Positions 1-10,129 of a DNA stretch of 22,104 nt are shown here, in pieces (position 1 is the stretch's first letter; every line of letters starts with the position of its first letter). Source of the DNA: a virus. Both the position numbers and the translations under genes were made by a program. The DNA lies in the IMG/VR virus record IMGVR_UViG_3300012012_002052, positions 14,211-36,314 of that record; one strand, written 5' to 3'. The notes under the pieces are model-generated. The model was not told the origin of the DNA. It saw nothing but the letters and a program-made list of their open reading frames with translations, and made no database searches.

Positions 1-2
1 TT

Positions 3-3000
3 GCTGGACACCCGTATCTTACTATGCAAATATTAAATAACTTTTCTAATCTTGATGAGTTTCGAATATATCATCCTACTGGTACTCACCAAGATGCGTA
101 CGGTAAATATGAGCTGCTAACAGCAACATCTAATTATTCACTTGTCCCAGATTCAGGCGATTACTATGCATATAATGATTATGATGGAATTGCTGGAAAT
201 GATGTTTTTTATTTTAACTCTACCGGTTACTTATCTGAAGTTAATCAAGCATTAGCCGGTTGTATAAACAATATTAGAAATGCAACATTTAGAGCATACG
301 TATATGAGGACCGTCTTTTTATAAAACTGAACATACCTGGCGATTTTGATTCTACACATAAGGTTAAATTTAACTCTCCATCTAATAACTATTCCTCATT
401 ATTAATAAATGAGTCAACTAACCTAAATAACACAATCATCTATTTTAAAGGAGGTTCACCTGAAACAGGTAATAGATTGATTATAGACGCAGGCCACCTG
501 CAAAAAATTGAAAATAATATAGATTCTATATTAGTTAAGAGTTCAGACAGTTGGTCAAAAGTAAGAAAGGTTTCAAACTACATAGATTTAATAAACGAAA
601 ATAATTTAGCCTCACCTGCACTAACCAGTAAATCAATTGATGAATACTCAAAAAAGATTGCACTAGTTTTAGAAGAGAATGAAATACCGACAGTTCGCTA
701 CACTCAATTTACTATGCGACCTAAATTTAAACCCAAGTTTGGTCTAATCTCAATGTTTCCAATTAAAGACCTTGATTTTGACTTCTATGCAAGCGATTAT
801 GCTAACTTTCCTGAGATAGACTTATACAATTATTATTTTGTACCGGAAGGTCGTGCACTAATGACTTCTAATAATATGTATGAAGTTATTGGGGCTGGTG
901 TTATTGAGGTTGAAGGTAATCAATATTCTGCAGGAACTATAATAACTCTCTCTGGCGCAACTGCTGCATACTCAATAATTTCAGGAAATCCGCTAGTCAC
1001 TTATTACTCTGATTACACAACAGTCGGTATGAGCAAATCAACTCCAATAAATGATGAAAACTCCGAATTAAAAGATTTTCAAGGGTTCTCAATACTAAAG
1101 GATCCAAACACTATTTTTCAACAGAGTTTAACTCCAGAATATCAACTAAGGGATAAATTCATAAATGGTATTACCCAGACTGAATACGATTACTATAAAG
1201 AAAACGATTCACTTGACTTTGCAGTAAGGTCAAAGATTTTACCTTACATAACTAAGTGGGGAATGCGTGAAGGTACTGACTCTAGAGATAACAAATACAG
1301 ATTAAACACAGAATTAATATTTGGAAGAAATAATTTTTCGCCAGACCATCAGGACAAGACTCAAAATCCACTTAATTTTACTCATGAATGGTTCTATATG
1401 GAATCAGCTTTTAACTATGTAAACGATCCTGAAACAATAAAGAAAAACTATTCTTATTTTGATAGTCCACTAGATGAGGCTGCTCTTCTGTCTGATCCTG
1501 ATTATTTTATTAACTACTTCACATATACACCTACTTATGGAAACATTGAATATGGACAATCGCAAATCCGTTATTCTAATGTAATTAAAAACAAGGCAGG
1601 TGGGTATGAGACCTTCTTTAAAGGTTTTAAACTAGACTTTAAAAACTACTCTGACCCTAATTTTTTAGGAGAAGACGGGAAGCCTAAGCCTTCAGCTTCT
1701 ACTAAGTTTGAAGGTTATCGTTTTTCATGTATACTAAAAGTAGTAGAGGAAGACATTCATGATAAGTCTCAACCGCCAGTCAAATACCGAATGATTGAAC
1801 ATAGTGATTACAAATTTATTATAGTTATAATTGAACTTACAATCGGTTCAATTAATCAAATAGACGATTATTGGAAATCGGTGCAAGCGGCAGAGCCGAT
1901 TACTCAAATTGACACCACTAACTTTATTGATCCAGTTTACTCTACACTATTTAGTGGACTTGAACTACCTTTTGAAACAGTCGACGGTGACTATCGTGTT
2001 AGTTTCAATGCTGACTCAGTTTCTAATATAAACTACGCTTTTCTATATTCTATAAAAAACAAGAAATTCAATAATTTATTAGATAGGTTTTCAACAGTTA
2101 AATTTAATAAGAATTTATCTTTTCAATTAAGCGGCCCTTCTGGAATTAACGCAAGTGCTGGTACAATACGAGGTTTTGCTAATTCAAGTACCCCTAATTA
2201 TTCTGAAGGGCTGAACACCGACTATACTACACCAAGGGAAGAGACCTTTATTACAATAAAAGATATTAATTCTGGATTCAATTATTTTTTGACTACTATG
2301 TCGGGCTCTACTCCAGTCATTCAAAACTCAATAACTGGTGCATTTACTGATTTTTTAACATATGATAATACTAATAACATAGGGTTAGTCGTAAATATAG
2401 CAACTGCTCCATACTATTCTTTCTATACTTTACTACCATCTGGTAGTAATCTAATAGTCGACCAGAATTATGCATTCAAAGTCTTAGTTGGTGGTAATAA
2501 ATATTTTGAAAAAATATTTCAAAAGCTATCCTTTGCTAGCTTTAAAGAATACTTGAATTCTTTTAACTCGATGATCGATTACTCTTCTTATTCATTGGAC
2601 TCAAACGGCTCCTCAATATTAGCTAGTGACCCTGGTTTTTATCTTGAAGTAGTAGATAGGGATTCAATAACTAAGATAAATCAGCTAATCTATAAACCAA
2701 CTAACTCCGTGCCTACACAGTTTTCAAGTCAACCTGTAATAGGTTATGAATATGAACAAGCTAAACTACCTGTTAGTTATTCAGTAAGCCGATATAAGGG
2801 GGAATATGAACCTGTGTTTAATGAAATACTTTCATGTAATTCCAAGTTTATTTTTAATAAAAACGATATATCTGAAATAAAATTAGCTAATATTAATATT
2901 AATGCAAAAGTTGATAGTAATTTAACTATTAAAAACTTTAATCACATAAAAATATCAGACTTAAACATATTAGAATTAGAATCAGATTCAAGCTATTTGG

Positions 3001-3722
3001 CTAAATATACGCTAATTAATGAAATTGCCATTAATCAAGCCGAGTATTTTCTATTTAGGAGCAATTGGGACTGGGGCTTCCATTACAGATACTCTAATAA
3101 GTCTACATTCTTACCTGTGTCTGGCGCTCTTAGAGTTGAAGAAGACAATTCATTTATTTCAAAGCTGATAACCTTACCTGAAATAATTGAACTTGAAGAT
3201 TTTGTAGTTACAACTCTAACTGGCGCACAAGAGCTTGCTACTGTTAATCTAGACAACATAGAAATAGTAATAAAAGAGAGTAAGCTATTTTCTGAAGGTT
3301 ACATAAACGTGAATAATGTTCTACTTAGATACTTAATTGAAGACGGTATTACCCAAAAGTTCTCTGACTTCTTGATAAGCTCCAACACATATATTGGTAA
3401 TTATTTAACTATTCAGCAGTATGCACAAGATTATATCAAACAGAACATACTTAAACTTTATGAACTATCTGATAATGAAATTTATAGCAGACTTTTTACT
3501 GGAGTAGACGCCACTCTATTTAATATACCGGCTGGTACAACCAGCGTAACTACAATAGCCTTTGAATTTCTAAACGATGTAGACCGCTTTAAAAAAGGCT
3601 ATGCATTAAATCGCGGGTTACAAATAAATAACACTAGAAAACTGATTCTAAGATTTAGGTTTAATAAGTCTCCAGGAGCAAGTTTGATAATCAGTCCTAA
3701 AATAATAGTTAAACTTATTTAA
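3..3722 (+). CDS. Large phage structural (tail/baseplate-type) protein, 5' partial
   Basis: At least 1232 residues, and the frame stays open to the left edge (Ala-Gly-His-Pro-Tyr-Leu-Thr precede the first Met at base 24). That ATG lacks the A-rich leader seen before other genes here, so the true start is probably outside the window; a start at 24 cannot be excluded. The protein is rich in Asn, Tyr, Ser, Asp and Phe with few Cys, has no signal peptide or membrane segment in view, and reads as long alternating beta-strand sequence, typical of large myovirus baseplate or tail-surface proteins. I recognise no enzymatic motif. The end is a beta-rich segment (KKGYALNRGLQINNTRK then a hydrophobic tail ending IIVKLI). 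The stop is one base before the next ATG, so it is tightly coupled to the fibre gene that follows. The structural role is inferred from size, composition and neighbours, not from a recognised family. Confidence 0.7.
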   Translation, partial: AGHPYLTMQILNNFSNLDEFRIYHPTGTHQDAYGKYELLTATSNYSLVPDSGDYYAYNDYDGIAGNDVFYFNSTGYLSEVNQALAGCINNIRNATFRAYVYEDRLFIKLNIPGDFDSTHKVKFNSPSNNYSSLLINESTNLNNTIIYFKGGSPETGNRLIIDAGHLQKIENNIDSILVKSSDSWSKVRKVSNYIDLINENNLASPALTSKSIDEYSKKIALVLEENEIPTVRYTQFTMRPKFKPKFGLISMFPIKDLDFDFYASDYANFPEIDLYNYYFVPEGRALMTSNNMYEVIGAGVIEVEGNQYSAGTIITLSGATAAYSIISGNPLVTYYSDYTTVGMSKSTPINDENSELKDFQGFSILKDPNTIFQQSLTPEYQLRDKFINGITQTEYDYYKENDSLDFAVRSKILPYITKWGMREGTDSRDNKYRLNTELIFGRNNFSPDHQDKTQNPLNFTHEWFYMESAFNYVNDPETIKKNYSYFDSPLDEAALLSDPDYFINYFTYTPTYGNIEYGQSQIRYSNVIKNKAGGYETFFKGFKLDFKNYSDPNFLGEDGKPKPSASTKFEGYRFSCILKVVEEDIHDKSQPPVKYRMIEHSDYKFIIVIIELTIGSINQIDDYWKSVQAAEPITQIDTTNFIDPVYSTLFSGLELPFETVDGDYRVSFNADSVSNINYAFLYSIKNKKFNNLLDRFSTVKFNKNLSFQLSGPSGINASAGTIRGFANSSTPNYSEGLNTDYTTPREETFITIKDINSGFNYFLTTMSGSTPVIQNSITGAFTDFLTYDNTNNIGLVVNIATAPYYSFYTLLPSGSNLIVDQNYAFKVLVGGNKYFEKIFQKLSFASFKEYLNSFNSMIDYSSYSLDSNGSSILASDPGFYLEVVDRDSITKINQLIYKPTNSVPTQFSSQPVIGYEYEQAKLPVSYSVSRYKGEYEPVFNEILSCNSKFIFNKNDISEIKLANININAKVDSNLTIKNFNHIKISDLNILELESDSSYLAKYTLINEIAINQAEYFLFRSNWDWGFHYRYSNKSTFLPVSGALRVEEDNSFISKLITLPEIIELEDFVVTTLTGAQELATVNLDNIEIVIKESKLFSEGYINVNNVLLRYLIEDGITQKFSDFLISSNTYIGNYLTIQQYAQDYIKQNILKLYELSDNEIYSRLFTGVDATLFNIPAGTTSVTTIAFEFLNDVDRFKKGYALNRGLQINNTRKLILRFRFNKSPGASLIISPKIIVKLI

Positions 3723-3723
3723 G

Positions 3724-6700
3724 ATGCCAATTAGAATAAACCTAAAGGAAGTATTTCCATCCGACTCACAGGACATAACTGTTGATAAAGTAAACTTTAA
3801 TTTTAATAAATTGCTAGCGCTTGGAGTTGGCGACCAGGGAGACCAGGGTATAGCTGGTCCACAGGGAGCGGCTGGTCCAATCGGTCTTACTGGAATACAG
3901 GGTCTAAGAGGCAGTACGTGGTTTATCGATAATGGCGATCCAAATACGCTAACTTTTGTAGACCTAATAGATCAAGATCTCTATCTAGATACTATTACTT
4001 TTTCAGTTTGGCAATACGACGAACTAACTACCCTATGGACACAAGTCTTAAATTTCAGTACAATTGTTAATTATTACATATCGCTAACGCCTTCCCCTTT
4101 TAATAGAGGTTTCGGTATCTTACCTACACAAGACGACCGGTTTATTACATTTAATCGTAGGGGAAATAACTATGTCAATTCACAAGGAGACATAAATCGA
4201 GGTAGCTTTAATACGACAGACAGTGATATACTGCTCTTAACCAACTTTAATGAAAGCACAATAGATACTGCCTTAGGCTTTACTAACTTTCCAGCTTCAT
4301 CTAGTGAAATGTTTGACGCTCTGTTAAAAGTATATGTAAACCACAGTGAAGGTACATCTGAGGTGACGGGTAGATACCATTTAGAGCTAGGCTCGCTGTA
4401 TTTAGATAATAGCATACCTGCGGAATCCACCCTTTCTTTATTAAAGCACAACTTAAAAGTTAAGTTTAAGAAGAATGAAGTCACTACTACCGCAATACCT
4501 GCAACCAATACTTGGATAAACATAGCGCAGTTTTCATTATCTGTGCCTGAACCTGACCCACTTTCTGGAATCGATGAAAATGGCATATTTGAATTTGTGT
4601 CACCTAAATGGAACAACGAGAGCTCCCCTATTCAAGAAGAAGTACGTGTTTGGTTTGGAGCAGCTGAAGGACTTAGTGAGTATTTAGGTTTACCCTACAC
4701 TGAAATGGGCGATGGTATTGCAATAGGCGATACTACAGGTACGAGCTTTGCCTCTATTGGAATCATGAAAGGTCTTAATGCTAACTTTCAAACTCCATAT
4801 ACTAATGATGATTTTTTACTTATAAACTCTAGCGGTTTAGATGGAGTCTTTATCAATGGTAAACTAGTACAAACGAATGGAGCGCTTGACATAATTCATA
4901 CGACTGGCGCTAGGTTCCTACGCAAGATAACTGCTGGTACAAACGATGCGAATGTCAACAAAGACTTATGCTCTATTTTTTCAAATGCAAACCTGCTTAT
5001 CTGTACTTGGGCAGGCGGTCTAAGCGCGACTGACACTAATCAAAATATGGTACAGTCTGGACGAATCAAGATACATCGACTAGACTCTAGCTTGTCTGTG
5101 CTTATCAACTCAACTCAAGATTCTAATATAAGTGTAACCTCTCCAGTACCAGATAATCACGGACACATAGTTAAGCCTTTTCCAACGACTAATTTAACCC
5201 ATGTAGACGTAGTAGGAAAATACCTTTTTGCAACTAGAGTTCGGCCACAGAATTACTCGCAATTTCTTACCGTGAATATCGAAGACTCCTTAATTATTGC
5301 TGAGCTTGATTCAACAAATATAAATAGCAACGGTCTTCGGGCCATTGGCGGATGGGGTGATACTGGTGATGCTGACGAATATTATGCTAAGAAAGTACAG
5401 GTAGTAGGCAACATTGCATATATTCTTACACGCAAAGCAACAACTACTGACTGGACTTCAACTGACTCTTATTTACATGCAGTCGATATCACTGACCCGA
5501 CTAGCCCTGTGACACTAGACAGGATCACAACTAGTGTTAACCATAATTATCTAGACTTTACCATAAATAACGAGAGAGCATTCATCTCAGCCTGGGACGA
5601 TGTCTTAGAGACTATTGTTATTATCACAGTCGATATACACGATCCAGCCAACCTAACTACTCCTGCTTCGTATACATTTACAGGTATTATAGCAACAGTT
5701 GAAACACCTGCTCTAATAAAAGTAGATGGAAATACCCTATATTTAGGCGCAGGCGCTTGGCTTGTTATTTATCGGATAGATCATGCACAAGGTAGGAGCC
5801 TTAGCAGTATAGTTAGCATTACCGCTGTCTTTCAGCCTATCACTTATAGAATCAGTGATATTTTAATAAACGGAAACTACGTTTATATAGCTGGCGAATT
5901 ATCTGACGCACTCCGACTGCTTACTTTTGATGTAACTAACTTAGCTGCTCCAGTTGTTGTCGGAGAAGAGACATCAAACCTTGGTGCTTCTGGGAAGATG
6001 ACACTTGTTGGAAACAAACTATATCTTGCTAGTTCTCAAGGCACAGGCGTATACGCAGCAGTAGACGGCGGTCTTTCTGAATATGAGATAGACGGCATCT
6101 ATTCACCTAGTGCAAATATTTCAACACTAAAATCAAATGAAATAAAAGTTTCAAATAACCTTTATGTTGGAAAAAAACTAGATGTTGGTAATTCCATAAA
6201 TGTAGGTAGTGGTGGACTCTATGTAAGTGGACCCGCTCATATCTATGAATCTGCTCATATCGTTGGTGATCTAGAAGTGAATGGAAATGTAAACTTTACT
6301 AATTCTACTAGAGTCAGTGTCACTCGCCCTGGAATTTATGGATTAACTGGATCTCCAACCTTGGTCCTTCCAGAAGTTTTAGATTTCAATACAACTAATT
6401 ACGATACTTTATCTGAGTTTAATTTAACTACTAATCGCTTTACTGCAACCAATGACGGGTACTATCAATTTGAGTTTTATAGCGGTATACTGTTTTTAGG
6501 CACAGCATTTATATCGAATGCAATTGTACAATTCTATCTAGAAGTCTCTAACGGGGACGTCTATTACATTTCTCAACTTTACCACTCCTCCGAAGTGATA
6601 TCGACGGCTTCCATTGTTGGAACAGTACTTGCTGAGACTGTTAGCAATGTTACTACAATTTTATTAACTGCAGGACAATGGGTAGAAGTCCGTTGTTTAT

Positions 6701-6780
6701 CATCAATCTACGATGATTCCTATATCAGTGGTGATGGCGCCCTTCAGGATACCAGATTAATAATAAACAAACTAATATAA
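3724..6780 (+). CDS. Chimeric phage fibre: collagen-like stretch, LVIVD-type propeller, C1q-like cap
   Basis: 1018 residues. The N-terminus (INLKEVFPSDSQ then DKVNFNFNKLL) looks like a virion-anchoring segment. It runs into nine Gly-X-Y triplets at residues 36-63 (GDQGDQGIAGPQG...), a classic collagen-like shaft that does contain Pro. Residues about 490-790 carry repeats of the form hydrophobic strand, G-N/K, YL/AYI, then VDITDPTSPV, VDIHDPANL and FDVTNLAAPVVVG, which match LVIVD/YVTN-type beta-propeller blades. Residues about 795-870 are short repeating strands (LYVGKKLDVGNSINVGSGG), as in trimeric beta-helical shafts. The last ~135 residues (LDFNTTNYDTLSEF, FTATNDGYYQFEF, GQWVEVRC) resemble a C1q/TNF-like jelly-roll head. 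This is a trimeric receptor-binding fibre layout. It sits in the structural block just after the large upstream protein. Domain calls are by eye. Confidence 0.75.
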   Translation: MPIRINLKEVFPSDSQDITVDKVNFNFNKLLALGVGDQGDQGIAGPQGAAGPIGLTGIQGLRGSTWFIDNGDPNTLTFVDLIDQDLYLDTITFSVWQYDELTTLWTQVLNFSTIVNYYISLTPSPFNRGFGILPTQDDRFITFNRRGNNYVNSQGDINRGSFNTTDSDILLLTNFNESTIDTALGFTNFPASSSEMFDALLKVYVNHSEGTSEVTGRYHLELGSLYLDNSIPAESTLSLLKHNLKVKFKKNEVTTTAIPATNTWINIAQFSLSVPEPDPLSGIDENGIFEFVSPKWNNESSPIQEEVRVWFGAAEGLSEYLGLPYTEMGDGIAIGDTTGTSFASIGIMKGLNANFQTPYTNDDFLLINSSGLDGVFINGKLVQTNGALDIIHTTGARFLRKITAGTNDANVNKDLCSIFSNANLLICTWAGGLSATDTNQNMVQSGRIKIHRLDSSLSVLINSTQDSNISVTSPVPDNHGHIVKPFPTTNLTHVDVVGKYLFATRVRPQNYSQFLTVNIEDSLIIAELDSTNINSNGLRAIGGWGDTGDADEYYAKKVQVVGNIAYILTRKATTTDWTSTDSYLHAVDITDPTSPVTLDRITTSVNHNYLDFTINNERAFISAWDDVLETIVIITVDIHDPANLTTPASYTFTGIIATVETPALIKVDGNTLYLGAGAWLVIYRIDHAQGRSLSSIVSITAVFQPITYRISDILINGNYVYIAGELSDALRLLTFDVTNLAAPVVVGEETSNLGASGKMTLVGNKLYLASSQGTGVYAAVDGGLSEYEIDGIYSPSANISTLKSNEIKVSNNLYVGKKLDVGNSINVGSGGLYVSGPAHIYESAHIVGDLEVNGNVNFTNSTRVSVTRPGIYGLTGSPTLVLPEVLDFNTTNYDTLSEFNLTTNRFTATNDGYYQFEFYSGILFLGTAFISNAIVQFYLEVSNGDVYYISQLYHSSEVISTASIVGTVLAETVSNVTTILLTAGQWVEVRCLSSIYDDSYISGDGALQDTRLIINKLI

Positions 6781-6787
6781 GATAACT

Positions 6788-7096
6788 ATGAACGTATATG
6801 CAAGACTTAATCCAAAAGCTATCCCATTAAAGGATATTATCGTAGAAAATAGACAATCGACTTTTGTGATATTAAAATGGAATACTGAGAAGCTAGGAGA
6901 TCAGCCTACTGATCAGGAACTATTAAGCCTTTTTAATGAGTTTAAATCTTATCGTGCAGAGTATGCTGTGAACAGAAGAAAAGAATATCCGCCAATTACA
7001 GAATATTTAGACGGTATCGTTAAGGGAGATCAAGCTCAAATTCAAGCATATATAGATAAGTGTTTAGCGATAAAGGAAAAGTATCCTAAACCTTAA
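6788..7096 (+). CDS. Small phage protein following the fibre, tail-chaperone-like
   Basis: 102 residues. A short N-terminal beta part (VNPKAIPLKD-like sequence through FVILKWNTEKLG) is followed by a helical C-terminal half with RRKEYPPITEYLDGIVKGD and ends CLAIKEKYPKP. The pattern R-x-x-x-YPP-x-x-E-x-LDG plus a terminal IK-x-KYPKP is reminiscent of small tail-associated or tail-chaperone-type proteins next to fibre genes in many phages, but I cannot assign a family. It starts eight bases after the fibre stop and overlaps the 3' end of the opposite-strand gene by four bases. Function unknown; fibre folding or assembly is a guess from position. Confidence 0.65.
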   Translation: MNVYARLNPKAIPLKDIIVENRQSTFVILKWNTEKLGDQPTDQELLSLFNEFKSYRAEYAVNRRKEYPPITEYLDGIVKGDQAQIQAYIDKCLAIKEKYPKP

Positions 7097-7896
7097 ATCC
7101 ACTGATTTAAGTTAAATGGCATGACTCGGTCAGCCACCAACAATTCCTGTAACTCAGATATCAAATTAGGATCAAGATTAGAGTCTTTAGAGATAGCTGC
7201 ATTTAGCACAAGTAGATCTTTTATAACAGTTGCTGTTGCCGTCTCCTCCCTATTATGAAGTATTGCAAAAAGTACGTTTTCCTTCTCTCGCATTCCGCTA
7301 AGTGAACTTATGTTTTGCTTAATTATCTCTTCCCTTAGTGTAGCATTATCTGCGAATACTAATCTCAATGATTTTAATCTTCTAAAAGAAAAACCAAAAT
7401 CCTTCTTCTTATCAAACACTAGTTTCCAAATCACATATCGGTTAGTATTTATGCAATTTGTTATTATGAATATCTCTTTCTGTTGATGCAGCTTAGGATT
7501 AACAAAGAAGATCTCTGAGTTATCTAGGAAGTAGTTTTGAGCTTCCATATAGTCGATCAGCAGGCTTAAAAAAACAAAATTAGCATTTCTAAATATCTCT
7601 ATAGTTTCTGAGGAATTATCTTCATATATCTTCTTTAGGTCTTCTCTTATCTTCTTAATTCTATCCTCCTTCCAGACAGGATTCATCTTAAAGTCAAAAA
7701 GATTTCCTTCAACTGCTAACGTGTTTAGGTTTAAGCTGTGAAATAGGACCTCATAAAAATAGGAGAGATCCCCTTCTTCAAGGTCTTTTTTGTATTTTTG
7801 AGCAGCTGCGAGAAGTACATAACTAAAGTATTCAGAGTCCATAAATCTTGCTTTAATTAACCACAACGAATCTAATATTTCCTTTCTTCTAGTCAT
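7093..7896 (-). CDS. Hypothetical protein on the antisense strand of the structural block
   Basis: 267 residues, mostly helical and rich in Lys, Glu, Leu and Phe (for example RIKKIREDLKKIYEDN). This composition is unlike the Asn/Tyr/Ser beta-rich structural proteins on either side. I see no endonuclease (HNH, GIY-YIG, LAGLIDADG), helix-turn-helix or membrane motif. It is the only minus-strand gene inside an otherwise plus-strand virion block. It is convergent with the preceding small gene (four-base overlap of the stops) and divergent from the 713-residue gene, with an 82-base AT-rich gap that would have to hold its promoter. This looks like a later insertion (a 'moron'-type accessory gene). 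Function unknown. Confidence 0.6.
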   Translation of the reverse strand: MTRRKEILDSLWLIKARFMDSEYFSYVLLAAAQKYKKDLEEGDLSYFYEVLFHSLNLNTLAVEGNLFDFKMNPVWKEDRIKKIREDLKKIYEDNSSETIEIFRNANFVFLSLLIDYMEAQNYFLDNSEIFFVNPKLHQQKEIFIITNCINTNRYVIWKLVFDKKKDFGFSFRRLKSLRLVFADNATLREEIIKQNISSLSGMREKENVLFAILHNREETATATVIKDLLVLNAAISKDSNLDPNLISELQELLVADRVMPFNLNQWI

Positions 7897-7978
7897 AATA
7901 TATTGTTATTTATTTGTACTAATAATAAGTTATCAGTTTACCCCATCTTTCTAAAATAAATAAAATAAAGCAAACCTG
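7897..7978. promoter_or_regulatory. Divergent AT-rich intergenic region, probable promoter location
   Basis: This 82-base gap separates two divergent genes, so each must start transcription here or be read through. It is very AT-rich with only short GC patches (ACCCCATC). I see no convincing sigma70 pair, Bacteroidota TTTG...TAnnTTTG pair or T4-type TATAAATA late element. The only support is the divergent arrangement. Confidence 0.3.
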
Positions 7979-10120
7979 GTGCAGACTACTGTAAAACTAT
8001 TAATCGATTCTCAGAATAACTCTTTGACCTTTAGTAAGAATTTTAGGATCTTCTCTACTGATGAGCCTATCACAGGAATCGTTGAATTTACTGAATTTAT
8101 TGAAGACCTGATATATGGTTCGCCTAACATAATTGACCTAACTAATCTAATTAGAAAGATACGATATTCTAGGAATAAGCTAGACTGGTCACTATGGTAT
8201 GCTGTTGCTCCTGAAAATATCGGAGACTCCGCCAATATGATATTGGATTCAACAGATCCTTTCTATTTTCAAGTAAGATATGAATACGATGATGGCACCA
8301 CCAACCAGCTACCTGATCTTATTCAAGTAAACGAAATAAAACTTAGGTTTAAATCTTCTCCTGGAACAATAGATGTTTTTGCGCCTAAAGTAAAGTGCTC
8401 AAACGAGACCTATTCTTCAATAATTGCCAATCGTGATCCTAGTTTTAGACCATATGAAGTAGACAGTGCAATTACTATGTTTAAAGACCTATCTTTCTTT
8501 ACTAATCAGATATATGGTCACCAAGTAGTCTATTTTAGAACACTACCTGAATCAGATAGCGGCGATTATGTATTTAAAGAGTGGACTCTATATAAAAACG
8601 TAGATCGTAAGTGTATTAAAGTCATGGTGCCTGGTAATACTTTCCCAGAAAACACTCCAAAATATACTGAGTTTGGCCTAGACTTTCAGGTGCCTTTTGA
8701 AATACATCTAGACCATAAGTATTTTCAATCTATTTTTGGATCCTGTTCAGAACCTAGGAAAAGAGACTTTTTGTATTTTCCACTACTCAATAGAATGTAT
8801 GAAATACAAGGATCATACTTAAGTCGTGGGTTTATGATGGAACCAGTCTTTTGGAAAGTTCAACTTAAGAAGTTCAGTCAAAATATCGATATGCTTCTTA
8901 CTGACACAAGTAGAAGCTTCCTAGATAACGTAATCGTAAATGCTGACCAGCTATTTAGTGATGAAGTAGAAAAAGATATTAAAGACAGCACTATGCCGGC
9001 ACAATATCAGAAAATAACAACAACTTTCGATTCTTCAAGAAAAGCAATACATCCAGACGTGATACAGAGACCTTTGAAATATACCTTTAATTTTGCACCA
9101 CTCATTGAAAATTATTACGACTTAGGCGGGGTTCCAGCAAACGAGATAACTGCTGAATTGTTAGCAACATCACCTTTACTTTCTACTACTCAATCGCTAG
9201 AACAACTGCCTAATTTAGACAGCTCTTCTCTTCCTTCAACAGCTGTTATCATTGCCTATGAAGGCAGCCCTATCTACACTACTTGGAGAAACAATGGATT
9301 ACTAACAAACGACAAAAACGTTAAGGCTTCTAGTTTTAGATACTGTCGAGTTAGGGGACCGTTTGATAGTATTTCAAACCACCAAGGAGAATCTGAAACT
9401 GGTAGATTTATCAGGATTGAGGCTTATCGAGATCTTAGTTTTAAAGATCCTAAAGATATTCTAACCGATATTGTATCTGGCAAGACCATTGTAAAATTTA
9501 AAGTAAGGGAGCCAGCTATCGTCTATTCTGCTACTCCTAAGTTTAACAACACAACTGATAGAAACTTAAGTTTTACCTGCCTATTCAATGTGCCATCAAG
9601 CGGTGGACCTATTAATTTTATCGATGGCTTCGATAGCGACAGTCAGTCTGGGATACAGCTCACTGGTAACTTTACTAGATATATTAGCGCTGAGCCTGAA
9701 GGAGTATTGACCCTTAGTATAAAAGCCAATGCACAAGTAAAAAACTATTCTATTGCTAATTTTACAAGCGGTCAATGGCATGCACTAGTAGTCTCTATCT
9801 CTAATGAGTTTCTACAATGCGGAACCTATGTCTATAAAATAGTAGAGGATCCTAGCGACATCATAAATCATAGCGAGTTTGTGCCCATATTACAAGGTAC
9901 CTCTTCTTTTTCTTTAACCCAGTTTGAAATAGACCAAAACTATATTTTACCTAACTCTAACTTGCTAATAACTAATATAAGAGTCTTCAACACAATGTTA
10001 AAAGAAGAAGAGCACGATTTTATATTAAGCCAACAGTTCCTTAGGGATGAATCTATGCTTGTTTTAATCGACAACTGTCGAGTACAGACTAATTTACCAT
10101 ATATCGTTAAAAATAGATAA
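7979..10120 (+). CDS. Baseplate/tail structural protein with laminin-G-like C-terminal domain
   Basis: 713 residues, starting at GTG; the frame opens only at 7964 and offers no ATG near the N-terminus, so GTG 7979 (or CTG 7976) is the likely start. The first ~500 residues are beta-rich virion-type sequence without a recognised family; a central run (residues about 315-345) is helical. From about residue 520 a concanavalin/laminin-G-like beta-sandwich is suggested: NLSFTCLFNVP, then the strand and turn FTSGQWHALVVSIS, and near the end LLITNIRVFNTMLKEEEHDF, the usual closing strand and helix of such domains. These sandwiches often bind sugars or act as spacers in phage tails. The gene lies in series with the gp15-like gene nine bases downstream, so a baseplate or tail-end role is likely. 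Exact identity unknown. Confidence 0.7.
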   Translation: MQTTVKLLIDSQNNSLTFSKNFRIFSTDEPITGIVEFTEFIEDLIYGSPNIIDLTNLIRKIRYSRNKLDWSLWYAVAPENIGDSANMILDSTDPFYFQVRYEYDDGTTNQLPDLIQVNEIKLRFKSSPGTIDVFAPKVKCSNETYSSIIANRDPSFRPYEVDSAITMFKDLSFFTNQIYGHQVVYFRTLPESDSGDYVFKEWTLYKNVDRKCIKVMVPGNTFPENTPKYTEFGLDFQVPFEIHLDHKYFQSIFGSCSEPRKRDFLYFPLLNRMYEIQGSYLSRGFMMEPVFWKVQLKKFSQNIDMLLTDTSRSFLDNVIVNADQLFSDEVEKDIKDSTMPAQYQKITTTFDSSRKAIHPDVIQRPLKYTFNFAPLIENYYDLGGVPANEITAELLATSPLLSTTQSLEQLPNLDSSSLPSTAVIIAYEGSPIYTTWRNNGLLTNDKNVKASSFRYCRVRGPFDSISNHQGESETGRFIRIEAYRDLSFKDPKDILTDIVSGKTIVKFKVREPAIVYSATPKFNNTTDRNLSFTCLFNVPSSGGPINFIDGFDSDSQSGIQLTGNFTRYISAEPEGVLTLSIKANAQVKNYSIANFTSGQWHALVVSISNEFLQCGTYVYKIVEDPSDIINHSEFVPILQGTSSFSLTQFEIDQNYILPNSNLLITNIRVFNTMLKEEEHDFILSQQFLRDESMLVLIDNCRVQTNLPYIVKNR

Positions 10121-10129
10121 CTAAGAATA

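Noticed and set aside
4170-4616. Minus-strand ORF of 148 codons inside the fibre gene
   Set aside because: It lies fully within the well-supported propeller/C1q fibre frame and has no recognisable domain.
5317-5324. TATAAATA, the T4 late-promoter core
   Set aside because: It lies inside the fibre coding sequence, far from any gene start; no copy is placed before a gene in this window.
7093-7896. Homing endonuclease as the identity of the antisense gene
   Set aside because: No HNH, GIY-YIG or LAGLIDADG motif is visible.
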